NCBI GenBank assembly: GCA_026129095.1
Contig: JAHCIT010000002.1
Coordinates: 248,001 to 312,000 of the forward strand
Length of the DNA stretch: 64,000 nt
Direction of reading: 5' to 3'
Source of the DNA: Deltaproteobacteria bacterium
GTDB lineage: Bacteria; JAGRBM01; JAHCIT01
How positions within the stretch are numbered: the stretch's first letter is position 1; each line of letters starts with the position of its first letter. Made by a program: the position numbers and the translations under genes. The notes below the pieces were generated by a model. It had not been told where the DNA came from and searched no databases. It saw only the letters and a list, made by a program, of their open reading frames with translations. Below are positions 44,974 through 53,217 of the stretch, one piece after another.

Positions 44974-46182
44974 TCACCCCGCCAGCGCCCAGGCCTGCCG
45001 GGCGATGCTGAGGGATTCGTCGGTGGGGATCACCAGCGTCCGCACGCGGGCATTGTCGGTGGAAATGTCGTGTGGCTGGGAGGGACCGGCCACGCGGCGG
45101 TTGCGGCCGCTCTGGATGCCGATCCCCAAAAATTCGAGACCGGCGCAGCAGAGCGAGCGAATCTCGGGCTGGTTTTCGCCCACGCCTCCCGAAAACACCA
45201 CCGCATCGAGGCCGCCCATCGCCGCCGCATAGGCGCCGATCGTCTTCCGGATGCGGCCCGTGTAGATATCGATGGCGATTTCCGCCGGTTCGTGGCCCTT
45301 GCGCCGCTCCTCCATCACGTCACGCATGTCGCCGCTGGTGCCGCTCACGCCCCGGAGGCCCGAACTGGTATTGAGGAACCGGATGGTTTCGTCCAGCGAC
45401 CATCCGCGGACCTCGGCGATCCGGGCCACGGCGGCCGGGTCGATATCCCCCGACCGCGTCTGCATGGGCAGGCCCTCCAGCGGCGAATAGCCCATCGTCG
45501 TGTCGATGCTCCGGCCGCCCTTTACTGCCGTGAGCGAGCAGCCGGCGCCCAGATGGCAGGTGACGATCCTCAGACGCGCCAGCGGCCGGCCTAGAAGGCG
45601 GGCCGCCTCGGCGGCCAGATATGAATGGGAGATGCCATGAAAGCCGTAGCGCCGGATCCCGTGCCGGAGGCCCAGCTCCAGCGGAATGGCGTAGTAACGG
45701 GCTGCCGGCGGGAGCTTCGCGTGGAAGGCGGTGTCGAAGCAGGCCACCTGCACGGCGTCTGGCCAGGCGGAACGGGCGGCCCGGAGCGCGTCCAGCGAGG
45801 CCGGCTGGTGAAGCGGCGCCAGCGGGGCGAGGCTGGCGATGTCGCGTTCCACCTCGGCCGTCACCTTGACCGGATCAACGTAGAGGTTCGACCCGTGCAC
45901 GATCCGGTGCCCAACGATGGCGATACCGGTGACGGGAATGCCCCCGTGATCCCTCAGCCGTTCGGCGAGATTGAGAACCGCCGCCCGGTGATCACGAAGG
46001 CGCACGCGCCGGACCTCACGGTTTTCATCTACAACCCGGAGCTGGAGTTCCGACCGGTCGGAACCGAGCCGGTCCACCGAGCCGGAGACGATCCGGTCAC
46101 CGCCCGGAAAGCCGAACAGGTCGAACTTGAGCGACGAGGAACCGGCGTTCAGCGACAGGACCAGTGTGGGGGCGGCAGGCAT
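44974..46182 (-). CDS. ackA: Acetate kinase
   Basis: 402 residues. N terminus VLSLNAGSSSLKF and the second signature GIRRYGFHGISHSYLA match the acetate kinase family (NAGSSSLK, RYGFHG). Further blocks are GAGCSLTAVKGGRSIDTTMG (split), DVMEERRKG-type helix and FSGGVGEN near the C terminus. It interconverts acetyl phosphate and ADP with acetate and ATP. It lies 24 bases after the stop of the phosphate acyltransferase gene, giving a pta-ackA operon. Butyrate kinase is less likely from the motifs. Confidence 0.93.
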   Translation of the reverse strand: MPAAPTLVLSLNAGSSSLKFDLFGFPGGDRIVSGSVDRLGSDRSELQLRVVDENREVRRVRLRDHRAAVLNLAERLRDHGGIPVTGIAIVGHRIVHGSNLYVDPVKVTAEVERDIASLAPLAPLHQPASLDALRAARSAWPDAVQVACFDTAFHAKLPPAARYYAIPLELGLRHGIRRYGFHGISHSYLAAEAARLLGRPLARLRIVTCHLGAGCSLTAVKGGRSIDTTMGYSPLEGLPMQTRSGDIDPAAVARIAEVRGWSLDETIRFLNTSSGLRGVSGTSGDMRDVMEERRKGHEPAEIAIDIYTGRIRKTIGAYAAAMGGLDAVVFSGGVGENQPEIRSLCCAGLEFLGIGIQSGRNRRVAGPSQPHDISTDNARVRTLVIPTDESLSIARQAWALAG

Positions 46183-46206
46183 GCGGCTGGAACGGCTCCC
46201 GGCGGA

Positions 46207-47148
46207 TCAGTGGTGCGCGCCGATCTTCACGAGCCCCATCTCTATCTGGGACGTGTAAGCGGCGGCAACCAGCGAATAGTACTTGGCATCGTCGGTATCG
46301 GCCCGGGAAGTCAGCACGATGGGTGCCTTCGCGCCGACGACGATTCCGGCCATGCGTCCGCCGGCGATGTAGGCGAAGCTCTTGGCGAGCATGTTCCCCG
46401 CCTCGATATCGGGCACGAGCAGGATATCGGCCCTGCCGGCCACCTCGTTGCGTATTCCCTTGATGCCCGCGGCCCGCTCGGAGACTGCGTTATCGAGCGC
46501 GAAGGGGCCATCCACCACGCCGTCACGGAACTGCCCGCGCAGGCTCATGAGCGACAGCAGCGCCGCGTCCTGCGTGGCGGGCATCTTGGGATCGACCAGC
46601 TCGACCGCCGCCAGCACCGCCACGCGGGGCTTTTCGATGCCAAACTCGCGGGCGAGCGAGATGGCGTTGCGGGCGATCATCGCCTTCTTCTCGAAGTTGG
46701 GGGCGATGTTCACCGCCGCATCGGTGACGAAGAGGAGTCTCCCCAGATGGGTGGCCTCCAGGATGAACACATGCGACAGCACCCTGGAATCCCTCAGCCC
46801 CAGGGCGCGGTCCAGCACGGCATGAAGGAAATCGTCGGTATGGATGAGGCCCTTCATCAGCACCTGGTTCTCGCCGCTGGCCACCGACTGGACGGCCGCC
46901 CGCGCCGCCTTCACCGGATCGGGCTCGTGCCGGATCTCGAAAGCGGCCTTCCCGGCGTTTGTCTCCCCCAGGGTCCGCTCGGCCAGCGCCCGGTCGCCGT
47001 AGATCACGCCATAGGCAACCGAATCCCCGGCAGCCCGGCTGAGGGCCCGGACCGTGTCCTCATCGTGGCCGCAGACGGCCGCCACCCTGACGGGCGGCGT
47101 GCGCCGCATCTGTACGGCCATGTCCTCGAACGTGGTGATGGGCTTCAT
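46207..47148 (-). CDS. Phosphate acetyl/butyryltransferase
   Basis: 313 residues from ATG at 47148 (the frame continues 39 codons upstream but only into the divergent aroB region). Family motifs: ARAAVQSVASGENQVLMKGL, VTDAAVNIAPNFEKK, and the C-terminal DILLVPDIEAGNMLAKSF of the PTA_PTB family. It converts acyl-CoA and phosphate to acyl phosphate and CoA. Short enzymes of this size include phosphotransbutyrylase and Pta. With ackA next in line, acetyl-CoA to acetate is the likely flow. Substrate breadth is undetermined. Confidence 0.9.
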   Translation of the reverse strand: MKPITTFEDMAVQMRRTPPVRVAAVCGHDEDTVRALSRAAGDSVAYGVIYGDRALAERTLGETNAGKAAFEIRHEPDPVKAARAAVQSVASGENQVLMKGLIHTDDFLHAVLDRALGLRDSRVLSHVFILEATHLGRLLFVTDAAVNIAPNFEKKAMIARNAISLAREFGIEKPRVAVLAAVELVDPKMPATQDAALLSLMSLRGQFRDGVVDGPFALDNAVSERAAGIKGIRNEVAGRADILLVPDIEAGNMLAKSFAYIAGGRMAGIVVGAKAPIVLTSRADTDDAKYYSLVAAAYTSQIEMGLVKIGAHH

Positions 47149-47257
47149 GACCGGGAACCTAGCCGGACCGGCGGCGTTCGGAAAATGACAAATGCCATGC
47201 CGGAGCGGCCGCTCTCTTGCCTCGCCGGTACCCTTGCGGCCACAGTCGCTGGCGGCG

Positions 47258-48370
47258 ATGGACACCCTGCACGTCAGACTCCGGCGGAATGAAGACCTTT
47301 CCTACGACATCCGGACCGGAAGCGGCGCCCTCCGGGCGCTGCCGGATACGGTGAAACGGCTGGGACGTTTCAACCTCATCTCCGTCATCAGCGACCGCAA
47401 CGTGGACCGGCTGTACGGCGCGAAGGTGGCCCGCCTGCTGGCCGGACTGGCGCCCCGGGTGATCCGCCAGACGATTCCGCCCGGAGAGAAGTCCAAGACC
47501 CGCCGGATGAAGGAAAAGCTGGAGGATGGACTGCTCGCCCGCCGGGCCGGACGCGACACGCTGGTCGTCGCGGTGGGCGGCGGAGTCATGGGCGACCTGG
47601 CCGGTTTCACGGCGGCGACGCTGAACCGCGGGGTGCCGTTCATCCAGGTCCCAACGACCCTGCTCGCCATGATCGATTCGTCCATCGGTGGAAAGCTGGC
47701 CGTGGACACGCCGCACGGAAAGAATCTCATTGGCGTCTTCCAGCAGCCGGCGGCGGTCATCGCCGACACGGACCTGCTGGCGACGCTACCCCGGCGCGAA
47801 CTGGTGGCGGGACTCGCCGAGGCGTTCAAGCACGCGGTGATCGCCGACCGGGACCTGTACGGCCTGCTGATGCGGAACGCCCCGCGCTACCTGAAGCCGG
47901 ACCTCGGGCTTTACGGGAATCTCGTCAGGCGGGCCTGCCGGGTAAAGGCCCTCGTCGTCGAACGCGACGAGCGCGAGTCGAACCTGCGGCAGGTGCTGAA
48001 CTTCGGCCACACCGTCGCCCACGCCATCGAAACCCTGCGGGGTTACCGGACCCTCCACGGCGAGGCGGTCTGGACGGGGATGGCCGTGGAAGCGTCGATG
48101 GCGGCGGCCGAGGGGCACCTTCCCGCCACCGAGCGGGACCGGATCATCGCCGGCGTGGACGTCTTTTTCCCTCCATGGCGCAATCTTCTCAAGGGAATAA
48201 GCCCGCGCGAACTCGCCCGGGCGGCCCGTTCGGACAAGAAAAACCGGGGCGGGCAGACGCGCTACGCCGTTCCTGCCAGAATAGGGAAAATGTACCGGAC
48301 CGGTACGGGGAGTTATGCGGTCCCGATCGGCGATGACGCACTGGGCCGTGCGATCAGGCCCCTCATTTGA
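47258..48370 (+). CDS. aroB: 3-dehydroquinate synthase
   Basis: 370 residues from ATG at 47258. Conserved DHQ-synthase blocks are VAVGGGVMGDLAGFTA, VPTTLLAMIDSSIGGKLAVD, GLAEAFKHAVIAD and the metal site LNFGHTVAHAIE with HGEAV. It cyclises DAHP to 3-dehydroquinate in the shikimate pathway, with NAD and zinc. It is divergent from the phosphate acyltransferase with a 109-bp gap. An alternative upstream start at 47192 overlaps nothing but lacks similarity. Confidence 0.93.
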   Translation: MDTLHVRLRRNEDLSYDIRTGSGALRALPDTVKRLGRFNLISVISDRNVDRLYGAKVARLLAGLAPRVIRQTIPPGEKSKTRRMKEKLEDGLLARRAGRDTLVVAVGGGVMGDLAGFTAATLNRGVPFIQVPTTLLAMIDSSIGGKLAVDTPHGKNLIGVFQQPAAVIADTDLLATLPRRELVAGLAEAFKHAVIADRDLYGLLMRNAPRYLKPDLGLYGNLVRRACRVKALVVERDERESNLRQVLNFGHTVAHAIETLRGYRTLHGEAVWTGMAVEASMAAAEGHLPATERDRIIAGVDVFFPPWRNLLKGISPRELARAARSDKKNRGGQTRYAVPARIGKMYRTGTGSYAVPIGDDALGRAIRPLI

Positions 48371-48396
48371 CGCAAAATGCCTTTATTCCTCGATAT

Positions 48397-48424
48397 TTGC
48401 ATCGTTATGCCGTGCGGATATAAT
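48397..48424 (+). promoter_or_regulatory. Strong sigma70 promoter before the Hsp70-like gene
   Basis: TTGCAT (48397-48402), 16-bp spacer, TATAAT (48419-48424), a perfect -10. Predicted leader of about 108 bases before the ATG at 48539. Confidence 0.7.
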
Positions 48425-48538
48425 CCCGGTCCGACCCGCATCACGATCTTGGAGAGGACAACGAAAAAGCTGGCCCGTGAGCTGGGGTACGTCCCCGGCG
48501 CCTCAACGGCAGGGCTGGCTTTTCAATCGGACACCTAG

Positions 48539-50068
48539 ATGGGCCGTATTATCGGAATCGACCTGGGAACGACCTATTCCTGCGCCGCCATTTATCTGGG
48601 CGGAAAGCTGCAGGTAATCCCGTGCAAGGGGTCGAACACCGTTCCCTCGATGGTGGCCATCGACGAGAAGGGCCGCGAGCTGGTGGGCCACGACGCCAAG
48701 CGGCAGGCCGTCATCAATCCGGTCAACACGATCCACGGGTCGAAGCGGCTCATCGGGCGCAACTTCAACGCCAAGACGACCGAGGTCATCCGCCGCCACT
48801 ACCGTTACGAGATGAACGAGGACAACCATGGCAATGTGCTGATCCACATGGCGGGCAAGGACTACACGCTGACCGATGTGGCGGCGCTGGTCCTGGACCG
48901 GATGCGGGACTACGCGCAGGAGTTCCTCCAGGAGAAGGTGGAAAGGGCGGTCGTGACCGTTCCCGCCTATTTCAACGACCGCCAGCGCCAGTCGGTCAAG
49001 GAAGCCGGCAAGAAGATCGACCTGGATGTCGTGCGGATCATCAACGAGCCGACGGCGGCGGCGCTGGCCTACGGATTCAACAAGGGACTGAACGAGAAGG
49101 TGCTCATGTACGACATGGGCGGCGGCACGTTCGACGTGTCGGTGCTCTCGATCCGCGACAAGGTGTTCGAGGTGCTCGCCACGGGCGGCAACACGTTCCT
49201 TGGCGGCGTGGACTTCGACGACCGGATCATCTCGTTCGTCGCCAAGAAGTTCAAGGACCAGCACAACGTGGACCTCACCGCGGACGCCATTGCCATACAG
49301 CGGATCCGCGACGCCGCCGAGAAGGCGCGCATTGACCTCTCCACGGTGGAGGAGGTCGCGTTCAGCATCCCCTATATCGCCGTCGATGCGGCGGGCCAGC
49401 CGCTCACCATTGACATGAAGCTGAACCGGGCGATCCTGAACGGACTCACCAAGGATCTGGTGGACAAGTCGTTCCGGATCGTCGATCAGGTGCTGGCAGA
49501 TGCCAAGCTGACTCCGAAGGATGTGGACCACGTGCTGCTCGTGGGCGGCGTCACCCGCATGCCGCTCGTCACCGAGCGGGTGAAATCCTACTTCGGCAAG
49601 CCGCCCGCCAAGTCGGTGAACCCCGACGAGGCCGTGGCCCTGGGCGCGGCGATCATGGCCTATTCGCTGGAGGAGAACTCCGACCTCCAGATCACGCTGC
49701 TGGACGTGGTGCCCATCTCCATCGGCATCGCCCTCCCCAACTTCAAGTTCCTCAAGATATTCGAGCGCAACACGCCGATCCCCAACTACAAGTCCAAGGT
49801 GTTCACCACCTACAAGGACAACCAGACGCAGATCCAGGTCCAGATCCGGCAGGGCGAGGCCGAGAATGCGCTCAACAACGAAATCCTCGGCAACTTCGTC
49901 TTCACCGGCATCCGCCCCGCGCCCAAGGGTGTTCCCAAGGTCGAGGCGATCTTCCACCTGGACCCCGAGGGTATCCTTACCGTAACGGCCCGCGACAAGG
50001 ACACCGGTACCCAGCACGAGACGATCATCAACCTGAAGGGCGACAACGCCCCGTCGGCCGAACAGTGA
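48539..50068 (+). CDS. Lidless Hsp70 (DnaK-like) protein
   Basis: 509 residues, against about 640 for DnaK. The complete actin-like ATPase domain (IDLGTTYSCAAIYLGG, INEPTAAALAYG, DMGGGTFDVSVL, the LVGGVTRMP signature) is followed by a beta-sandwich substrate-binding domain up to about 500 (NTPIPNYKSKVF, FHLDPEGILTVTARDKDTG). The helical lid and the EEVD-type end are missing. The frame ends naturally with no sign of a frameshift. Lidless Hsp70 homologues exist in myxobacteria and others with specialised roles. No DnaJ or GrpE gene is near, so a general chaperone role is doubtful. A weak ribosome site precedes the ATG. Confidence 0.9.
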   Translation: MGRIIGIDLGTTYSCAAIYLGGKLQVIPCKGSNTVPSMVAIDEKGRELVGHDAKRQAVINPVNTIHGSKRLIGRNFNAKTTEVIRRHYRYEMNEDNHGNVLIHMAGKDYTLTDVAALVLDRMRDYAQEFLQEKVERAVVTVPAYFNDRQRQSVKEAGKKIDLDVVRIINEPTAAALAYGFNKGLNEKVLMYDMGGGTFDVSVLSIRDKVFEVLATGGNTFLGGVDFDDRIISFVAKKFKDQHNVDLTADAIAIQRIRDAAEKARIDLSTVEEVAFSIPYIAVDAAGQPLTIDMKLNRAILNGLTKDLVDKSFRIVDQVLADAKLTPKDVDHVLLVGGVTRMPLVTERVKSYFGKPPAKSVNPDEAVALGAAIMAYSLEENSDLQITLLDVVPISIGIALPNFKFLKIFERNTPIPNYKSKVFTTYKDNQTQIQVQIRQGEAENALNNEILGNFVFTGIRPAPKGVPKVEAIFHLDPEGILTVTARDKDTGTQHETIINLKGDNAPSAEQ

Positions 50069-50132
50069 CAATCCGGTAACATCGCCGGCGGCGGCGTGGT
50101 TTGCCGCACGGCTGGTGCCCCATACTGCCCCC

Positions 50133-50588
50133 ATGTCCGGAGCGAATCCGAAACCGGCGGTCCTTTTTCTCTGTACGGGCAACTCGGCAAGAAGCCTGCT
50201 CGCCGAGGCGCTGCTCCGCCGGCTGGGCGGCGGCCGGTTCGACGTGTACAGCGCCGGCACCGGGCCCAAGGGCGTCAATCCGTTCACACTCCGGGTGCTG
50301 GAGGAGGCGGGCGTCTCCGCCGAAGGGCTCTGGTCCAAGACAGTGGATGATGTGCTGGCCCAGGTGCAGCCGGACTATCTCATTGCCGTCTGCTCGGAGG
50401 CCGACCGGAACTGCCCCGCCGTTCCGCTACGCCGGGGCGAGCGGCTTTCGTGGCCATTCGACGATCCGGCAGCGGAAACAGGACCGGATGAACGGAAACT
50501 GGCCAGGTTCCGCGAGGTCCGCGACCAGATCGCCCGCCGCATCCGGGCCTGGCTCGGGGAGGAACCATGGAAGCAGCCGCCCCGCTGA
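50133..50588 (+). CDS. arsC: Thioredoxin-coupled arsenate reductase (low-molecular-weight PTPase fold)
   Basis: 151 residues from ATG at 50133. The phosphate loop C14-TGNSA-R20 holds the nucleophile. Cys87 and Cys94 (AVCSEADRNCPAVP) match the second and third redox cysteines of S. aureus-type ArsC, and Asp110 in WPFDDP is the general acid. It reduces arsenate to arsenite using a disulfide relay re-reduced by thioredoxin. A start six codons earlier (50115) is possible. It overlaps the aquaporin gene by 22 bases, giving arsenate reduction followed by arsenite exit. Confidence 0.9.
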   Translation: MSGANPKPAVLFLCTGNSARSLLAEALLRRLGGGRFDVYSAGTGPKGVNPFTLRVLEEAGVSAEGLWSKTVDDVLAQVQPDYLIAVCSEADRNCPAVPLRRGERLSWPFDDPAAETGPDERKLARFREVRDQIARRIRAWLGEEPWKQPPR

Positions 50589-51262
50589 GATCGAAACTGG
50601 CAGCCGAGGCCGCCGGTACGGCCTTCCTCGTCGCCACGGTGGTGGGCTCCGGAATCATGGCTGAACGCCTGGCGGCCGGGAACGAGGCTCTCGCCCTGCT
50701 GTGCAATGCACTGGCGACCGGGGCGGTACTGGTGGCGATCATCCTGGCACTGTCTGGCGTCTCCGGCGCCCACTTCAACCCGGCCGTGACGCTGTTCGAA
50801 CTGGCCGGACGCCGGACCGGCCCGCGTGAAGCGGCCCTGTATATCCCGGTCCAGATCGCCGGAGGGTGCGCGGGCGCTATCGTGGCGAACCTGATGTTCG
50901 CACTCCCGGCGGTGATGGTTTCGCAGAAAATCCGGAGCGGAATGCCGCTGCTCTTCAGCGAACTCGTCGCCACGCTGGGCCTGCTCATCATCATCCGCGG
51001 GACATCAAGGCACCATGCGGGAATGGTGCCGGTAGCGGTGGGGCTTTACATCACGGCGGCCTACTGGTTCACCGCCTCGACCTCGTTCGCCAATCCGGCC
51101 GTTACCATCGCACGGACCCTGAGCGACACGTTCGCCGGCATACGTCCGCTGGACGCGCCTGGATTCGTGGCCGCAGAGCTGGCCGGAGCAGCCGCAGCGC
51201 TCGGACTGTGCGGGATCATCTGGCCCGAAGGGCCGTCTCAGGGAACGAGCCGCACTTCATAG
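50567..51262 (+). CDS. Aquaglyceroporin-family channel, AqpS-like arsenite exit candidate
   Basis: 231 residues, six helices plus two half-helices with the paired NPA motifs at N71 (HFNPAV) and N176 (FANPAV). The Arg usually following the second NPA in the selectivity filter is Val, which widens the pore and is a feature I recall for AqpS of Sinorhizobium, used for arsenite efflux. GGGGAGGA sits just before the ATG. It overlaps arsC, which supports coupling. Glycerol or other solutes cannot be excluded. Its 3' end overlaps the convergent lipoprotein gene by 25 bases. Confidence 0.85.
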   Translation: MEAAAPLRSKLAAEAAGTAFLVATVVGSGIMAERLAAGNEALALLCNALATGAVLVAIILALSGVSGAHFNPAVTLFELAGRRTGPREAALYIPVQIAGGCAGAIVANLMFALPAVMVSQKIRSGMPLLFSELVATLGLLIIIRGTSRHHAGMVPVAVGLYITAAYWFTASTSFANPAVTIARTLSDTFAGIRPLDAPGFVAAELAGAAAALGLCGIIWPEGPSQGTSRTS

Positions 51263-51933
51263 AAGTTCCGGCCGAGAGTCCTGCGGGGACGCTTCTTCCC
51301 GCTCCCGTCGCCGGCGCCGCTTCCGTCCCCGTCCCCGCCGCCCTCGCCTTCGCCCTCATCGGCGCCTTCGGCAGGGGCCTCGCTGACGGTGGAAACACCG
51401 CCGCCGTCAGGCTGGTGATCCAGGAGCCGGAGCACGCCGCGCCGGTTGGCAACGACCCGGAACCGTTCCGGGCTGGATGTCACGGCCGCCCAGTCAATCC
51501 GGACCGGATCGCCCGTGCAGGGAACGAACTCGATTGCCTTCGGCACCGCGCCATCGGCGGCAAGAACGCCGAGCGGAAGCCAGGGACCACGGGCCTTGCC
51601 GCCGCCCTCGGGCGCCACGACGCCCGGAAGCTGCATCAGTTCCCTGTTGGGGCGGGTCCAGACGACCGTATCGCCACGGAGCAGCCGGAGCTGGTCCGAC
51701 GTGCGGGCCGCGCAGCGCGAGGGCTGGGCCTCGCGGGCCGCCGCACGCTCCTTCATCTTCTCGCGGACCTGCTCCATCGACGGCCGGCTCTTGTCCGGGG
51801 TCACCTGCTGCTGCCTGGTCTTGCCGCTGTCGCCGGTCTGGTTGCAGCCGTCACAGGCAGGGAGCCCGGCCATCGCCAGCACCATCGTAAATAAAGCGGT
51901 TTTCATCCTGGAGAAATGGCGCGAAGTTTTCAT
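51238..51933 (-). CDS. Lipoprotein of the arsenic locus, function unknown
   Basis: 231 residues from ATG at 51933 (an alternative ATG at 51906 would remove nine residues). Signal peptide with lipobox GLPAC (Asp follows Cys at +2, an inner-membrane retention signal in E. coli), then CDGCNQTG. A basic coiled-coil segment (SMEQVREKMKERAAAREA), a globular middle with CAARTS and FVPCTGDP, and an acidic Gly/Glu/Asp-rich low-complexity stretch (EGADEGEGEGGGDGDGSG) before a basic C terminus. No anti-sigma motif is seen, but its position after the sigma factor gene makes a regulatory or metal-binding role possible. Confidence 0.7.
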   Translation of the reverse strand: MKTSRHFSRMKTALFTMVLAMAGLPACDGCNQTGDSGKTRQQQVTPDKSRPSMEQVREKMKERAAAREAQPSRCAARTSDQLRLLRGDTVVWTRPNRELMQLPGVVAPEGGGKARGPWLPLGVLAADGAVPKAIEFVPCTGDPVRIDWAAVTSSPERFRVVANRRGVLRLLDHQPDGGGVSTVSEAPAEGADEGEGEGGGDGDGSGAGDGSGKKRPRRTLGRNFYEVRLVP

Positions 51934-51988
51934 GGGGAGTTTCTCTAAAACCAGTTCCCCCGGTTGGCAAGCAAATACGTGGGTAATC

Positions 51989-52564
51989 TTATTCCCCGCA
52001 GCCCGGCGCACAGGGGCCCCGGCGGCGGCGGAAATCGGTCACGTTGCCGCGGCGGTCCAGTTCGAGCTCGCAGCAGGAAAGCACCCCCTCGCGGATCAGG
52101 GCCCGGCCCCGCCGGACGCGGGACTTGACCGCCGGCAGGGTGAGTCCGAGCCGCACGGCGACCTCCTTCAGCTTGAGGCCCTCGATGTCGGCGAGCCGCA
52201 CCGGCTCGCTGTATTTGGCGGGCAGCAGGCGGATGAACACCGGCAGCCATCCGGCCACCTGCTCGTTGAGATTCCCGTTCCCGGGCGCGCTGTCCGTACC
52301 GTCCGCCAGATCTTCCGGCAGCGGTTCATGGGGTTTTTCCCGGCGGTAGAAGCTGGCGATCTGGCTGCGGGCGACCCGGTAAAGCCAGACGTCGAGCCGG
52401 CTGGGATTTTTCAGGCCCGGCAGCGAGCGGTACGCCTTCAGGAGCGTCTCCTGGAGGATGTCGGCGGCGGCGGCAGGGTCGCGGACGCGCCGGAGGATGA
52501 ACCGGTGAAGCTCACCCTCCAGCGCCGCCCAGCGCGCATCCGTGAACGCCTCGGCCTGGGTCAA
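51989..52564 (-). CDS. ECF sigma factor (SigZ-like) with a cysteine tail
   Basis: 191 residues. Region 2 spans about 15-80 (ILQETLLKAYRSL, then RVARSQIASFYRRE) and region 4 about 105-160 (LPAKYSEPVRLADIEGLKLKEVAV, then LTLPAVKSRVRRGR). The C-terminal 30 residues carry Cys164-Cys165 and Cys185-x3-Cys189, with RGNVTDFRR between. ECF factors with Cys-rich tails, such as CorE of Myxococcus, are directly switched by metal. Start is TTG at 52564, overlapping the arsI stop (TTGA), with GGAGGCGG seven bases before. It should direct RNA polymerase to genes of arsenic defence, but this is inferred from arsI and arsC neighbours. Confidence 0.85.
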   Translation of the reverse strand: MTQAEAFTDARWAALEGELHRFILRRVRDPAAAADILQETLLKAYRSLPGLKNPSRLDVWLYRVARSQIASFYRREKPHEPLPEDLADGTDSAPGNGNLNEQVAGWLPVFIRLLPAKYSEPVRLADIEGLKLKEVAVRLGLTLPAVKSRVRRGRALIREGVLSCCELELDRRGNVTDFRRRRGPCAPGCGE

Positions 52565-53046
52565 CGGGCCGCCTCCGCCGCGGGGCAGCAGGCCGTCGCC
52601 TTCGCCGAATGGACCGGCGCGTCGGCCTCGGTCACGACGAACACTTCCCAGGGGTTCCCGTCCGGATCCACCACCCACGCCTTGTCCTGCACGGCGTAGC
52701 AGCAGGTGGTTTTCTCCTCCGTGCGGACCTGGAGGCCCGCCATCTGGTAACGGGCGGCGGCGGCCACGACATCGGCCGGTTCCTTCACCTGGATGCCGAA
52801 GTGGGACACAGCCGTGGGGATATCGCCCGTACGCTCGTTGAGCGTGAAGTTCACCGACGGCTCGGCGGGCTCGAACTTGGCGTATCCCGGCCGGACCTTG
52901 ACCGGTTCCACTCCGAAAAGGGTCCGGTAGAAGGCAACGGATTTCTCCAGGTTCCTGACCCAGATGCCCACATGCATGCGGCGGTTGCCGGCAAAACTGG
53001 CGGGGCTCCGGGGACGGGCGGTGGTTTCGGTAGCTGGAATCGTCAT
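52561..53046 (-). CDS. arsI: ArsI/CadI-family metalloenzyme (C-As lyase type)
   Basis: 161 residues, a vicinal-oxygen-chelate (glyoxalase/dioxygenase) fold. Metal ligands visible at His25 (MHVGIWV), His82 (SHFGIQV) and Glu134 (NPWEVFV) match ArsI. The vicinal Cys115-Cys116 (TTCCYAVQ) is the trivalent organoarsenical binding pair. A second pair Cys153-Cys154 lies near the C terminus. ArsI cleaves the carbon-arsenic bond of methylarsenite with Fe(II) and O2. The family also includes cadmium-induced CadI. AGGAG precedes the ATG at 53046. It is the first gene of the minus-strand operon with the sigma factor and lipoprotein. Confidence 0.9.
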   Translation of the reverse strand: MTIPATETTARPRSPASFAGNRRMHVGIWVRNLEKSVAFYRTLFGVEPVKVRPGYAKFEPAEPSVNFTLNERTGDIPTAVSHFGIQVKEPADVVAAAARYQMAGLQVRTEEKTTCCYAVQDKAWVVDPDGNPWEVFVVTEADAPVHSAKATACCPAAEAAR

Positions 53047-53122
53047 GGCTGATAAGTCTCCTGCAAGTATGGCTGTGGTTTCCGGGGCATGTCAGCCCCT
53101 CTCTCCCTGACAGACGCACCGT

Positions 53123-53152
53123 CCGGAAAAAGGATGCAGGAAATCTTTCCGG
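53123..53152. repeat. Inverted repeat in the arsI-ssb intergenic region
   Basis: CCGGAAA-N16-TTTCCGG between the divergent arsI and ssb genes, ending next to a -35-like TTGACG for ssb. It may be an operator or part of the arsI promoter region. Confidence 0.4.
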
Positions 53153-53181
53153 TTGACGGGCATGGGCACCGGGGCATACCG
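53153..53181 (+). promoter_or_regulatory. Possible ssb promoter
   Basis: TTGACG (53153-53158), 18-bp spacer with TACCGT (53177-53182) or 17-bp spacer with ATACCG. The -10 is poor. Confidence 0.3.
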
Positions 53182-53217
53182 TCCCGGCCTGCCAGCAGGA
53201 TTTCCAGGAGGTGGCGC

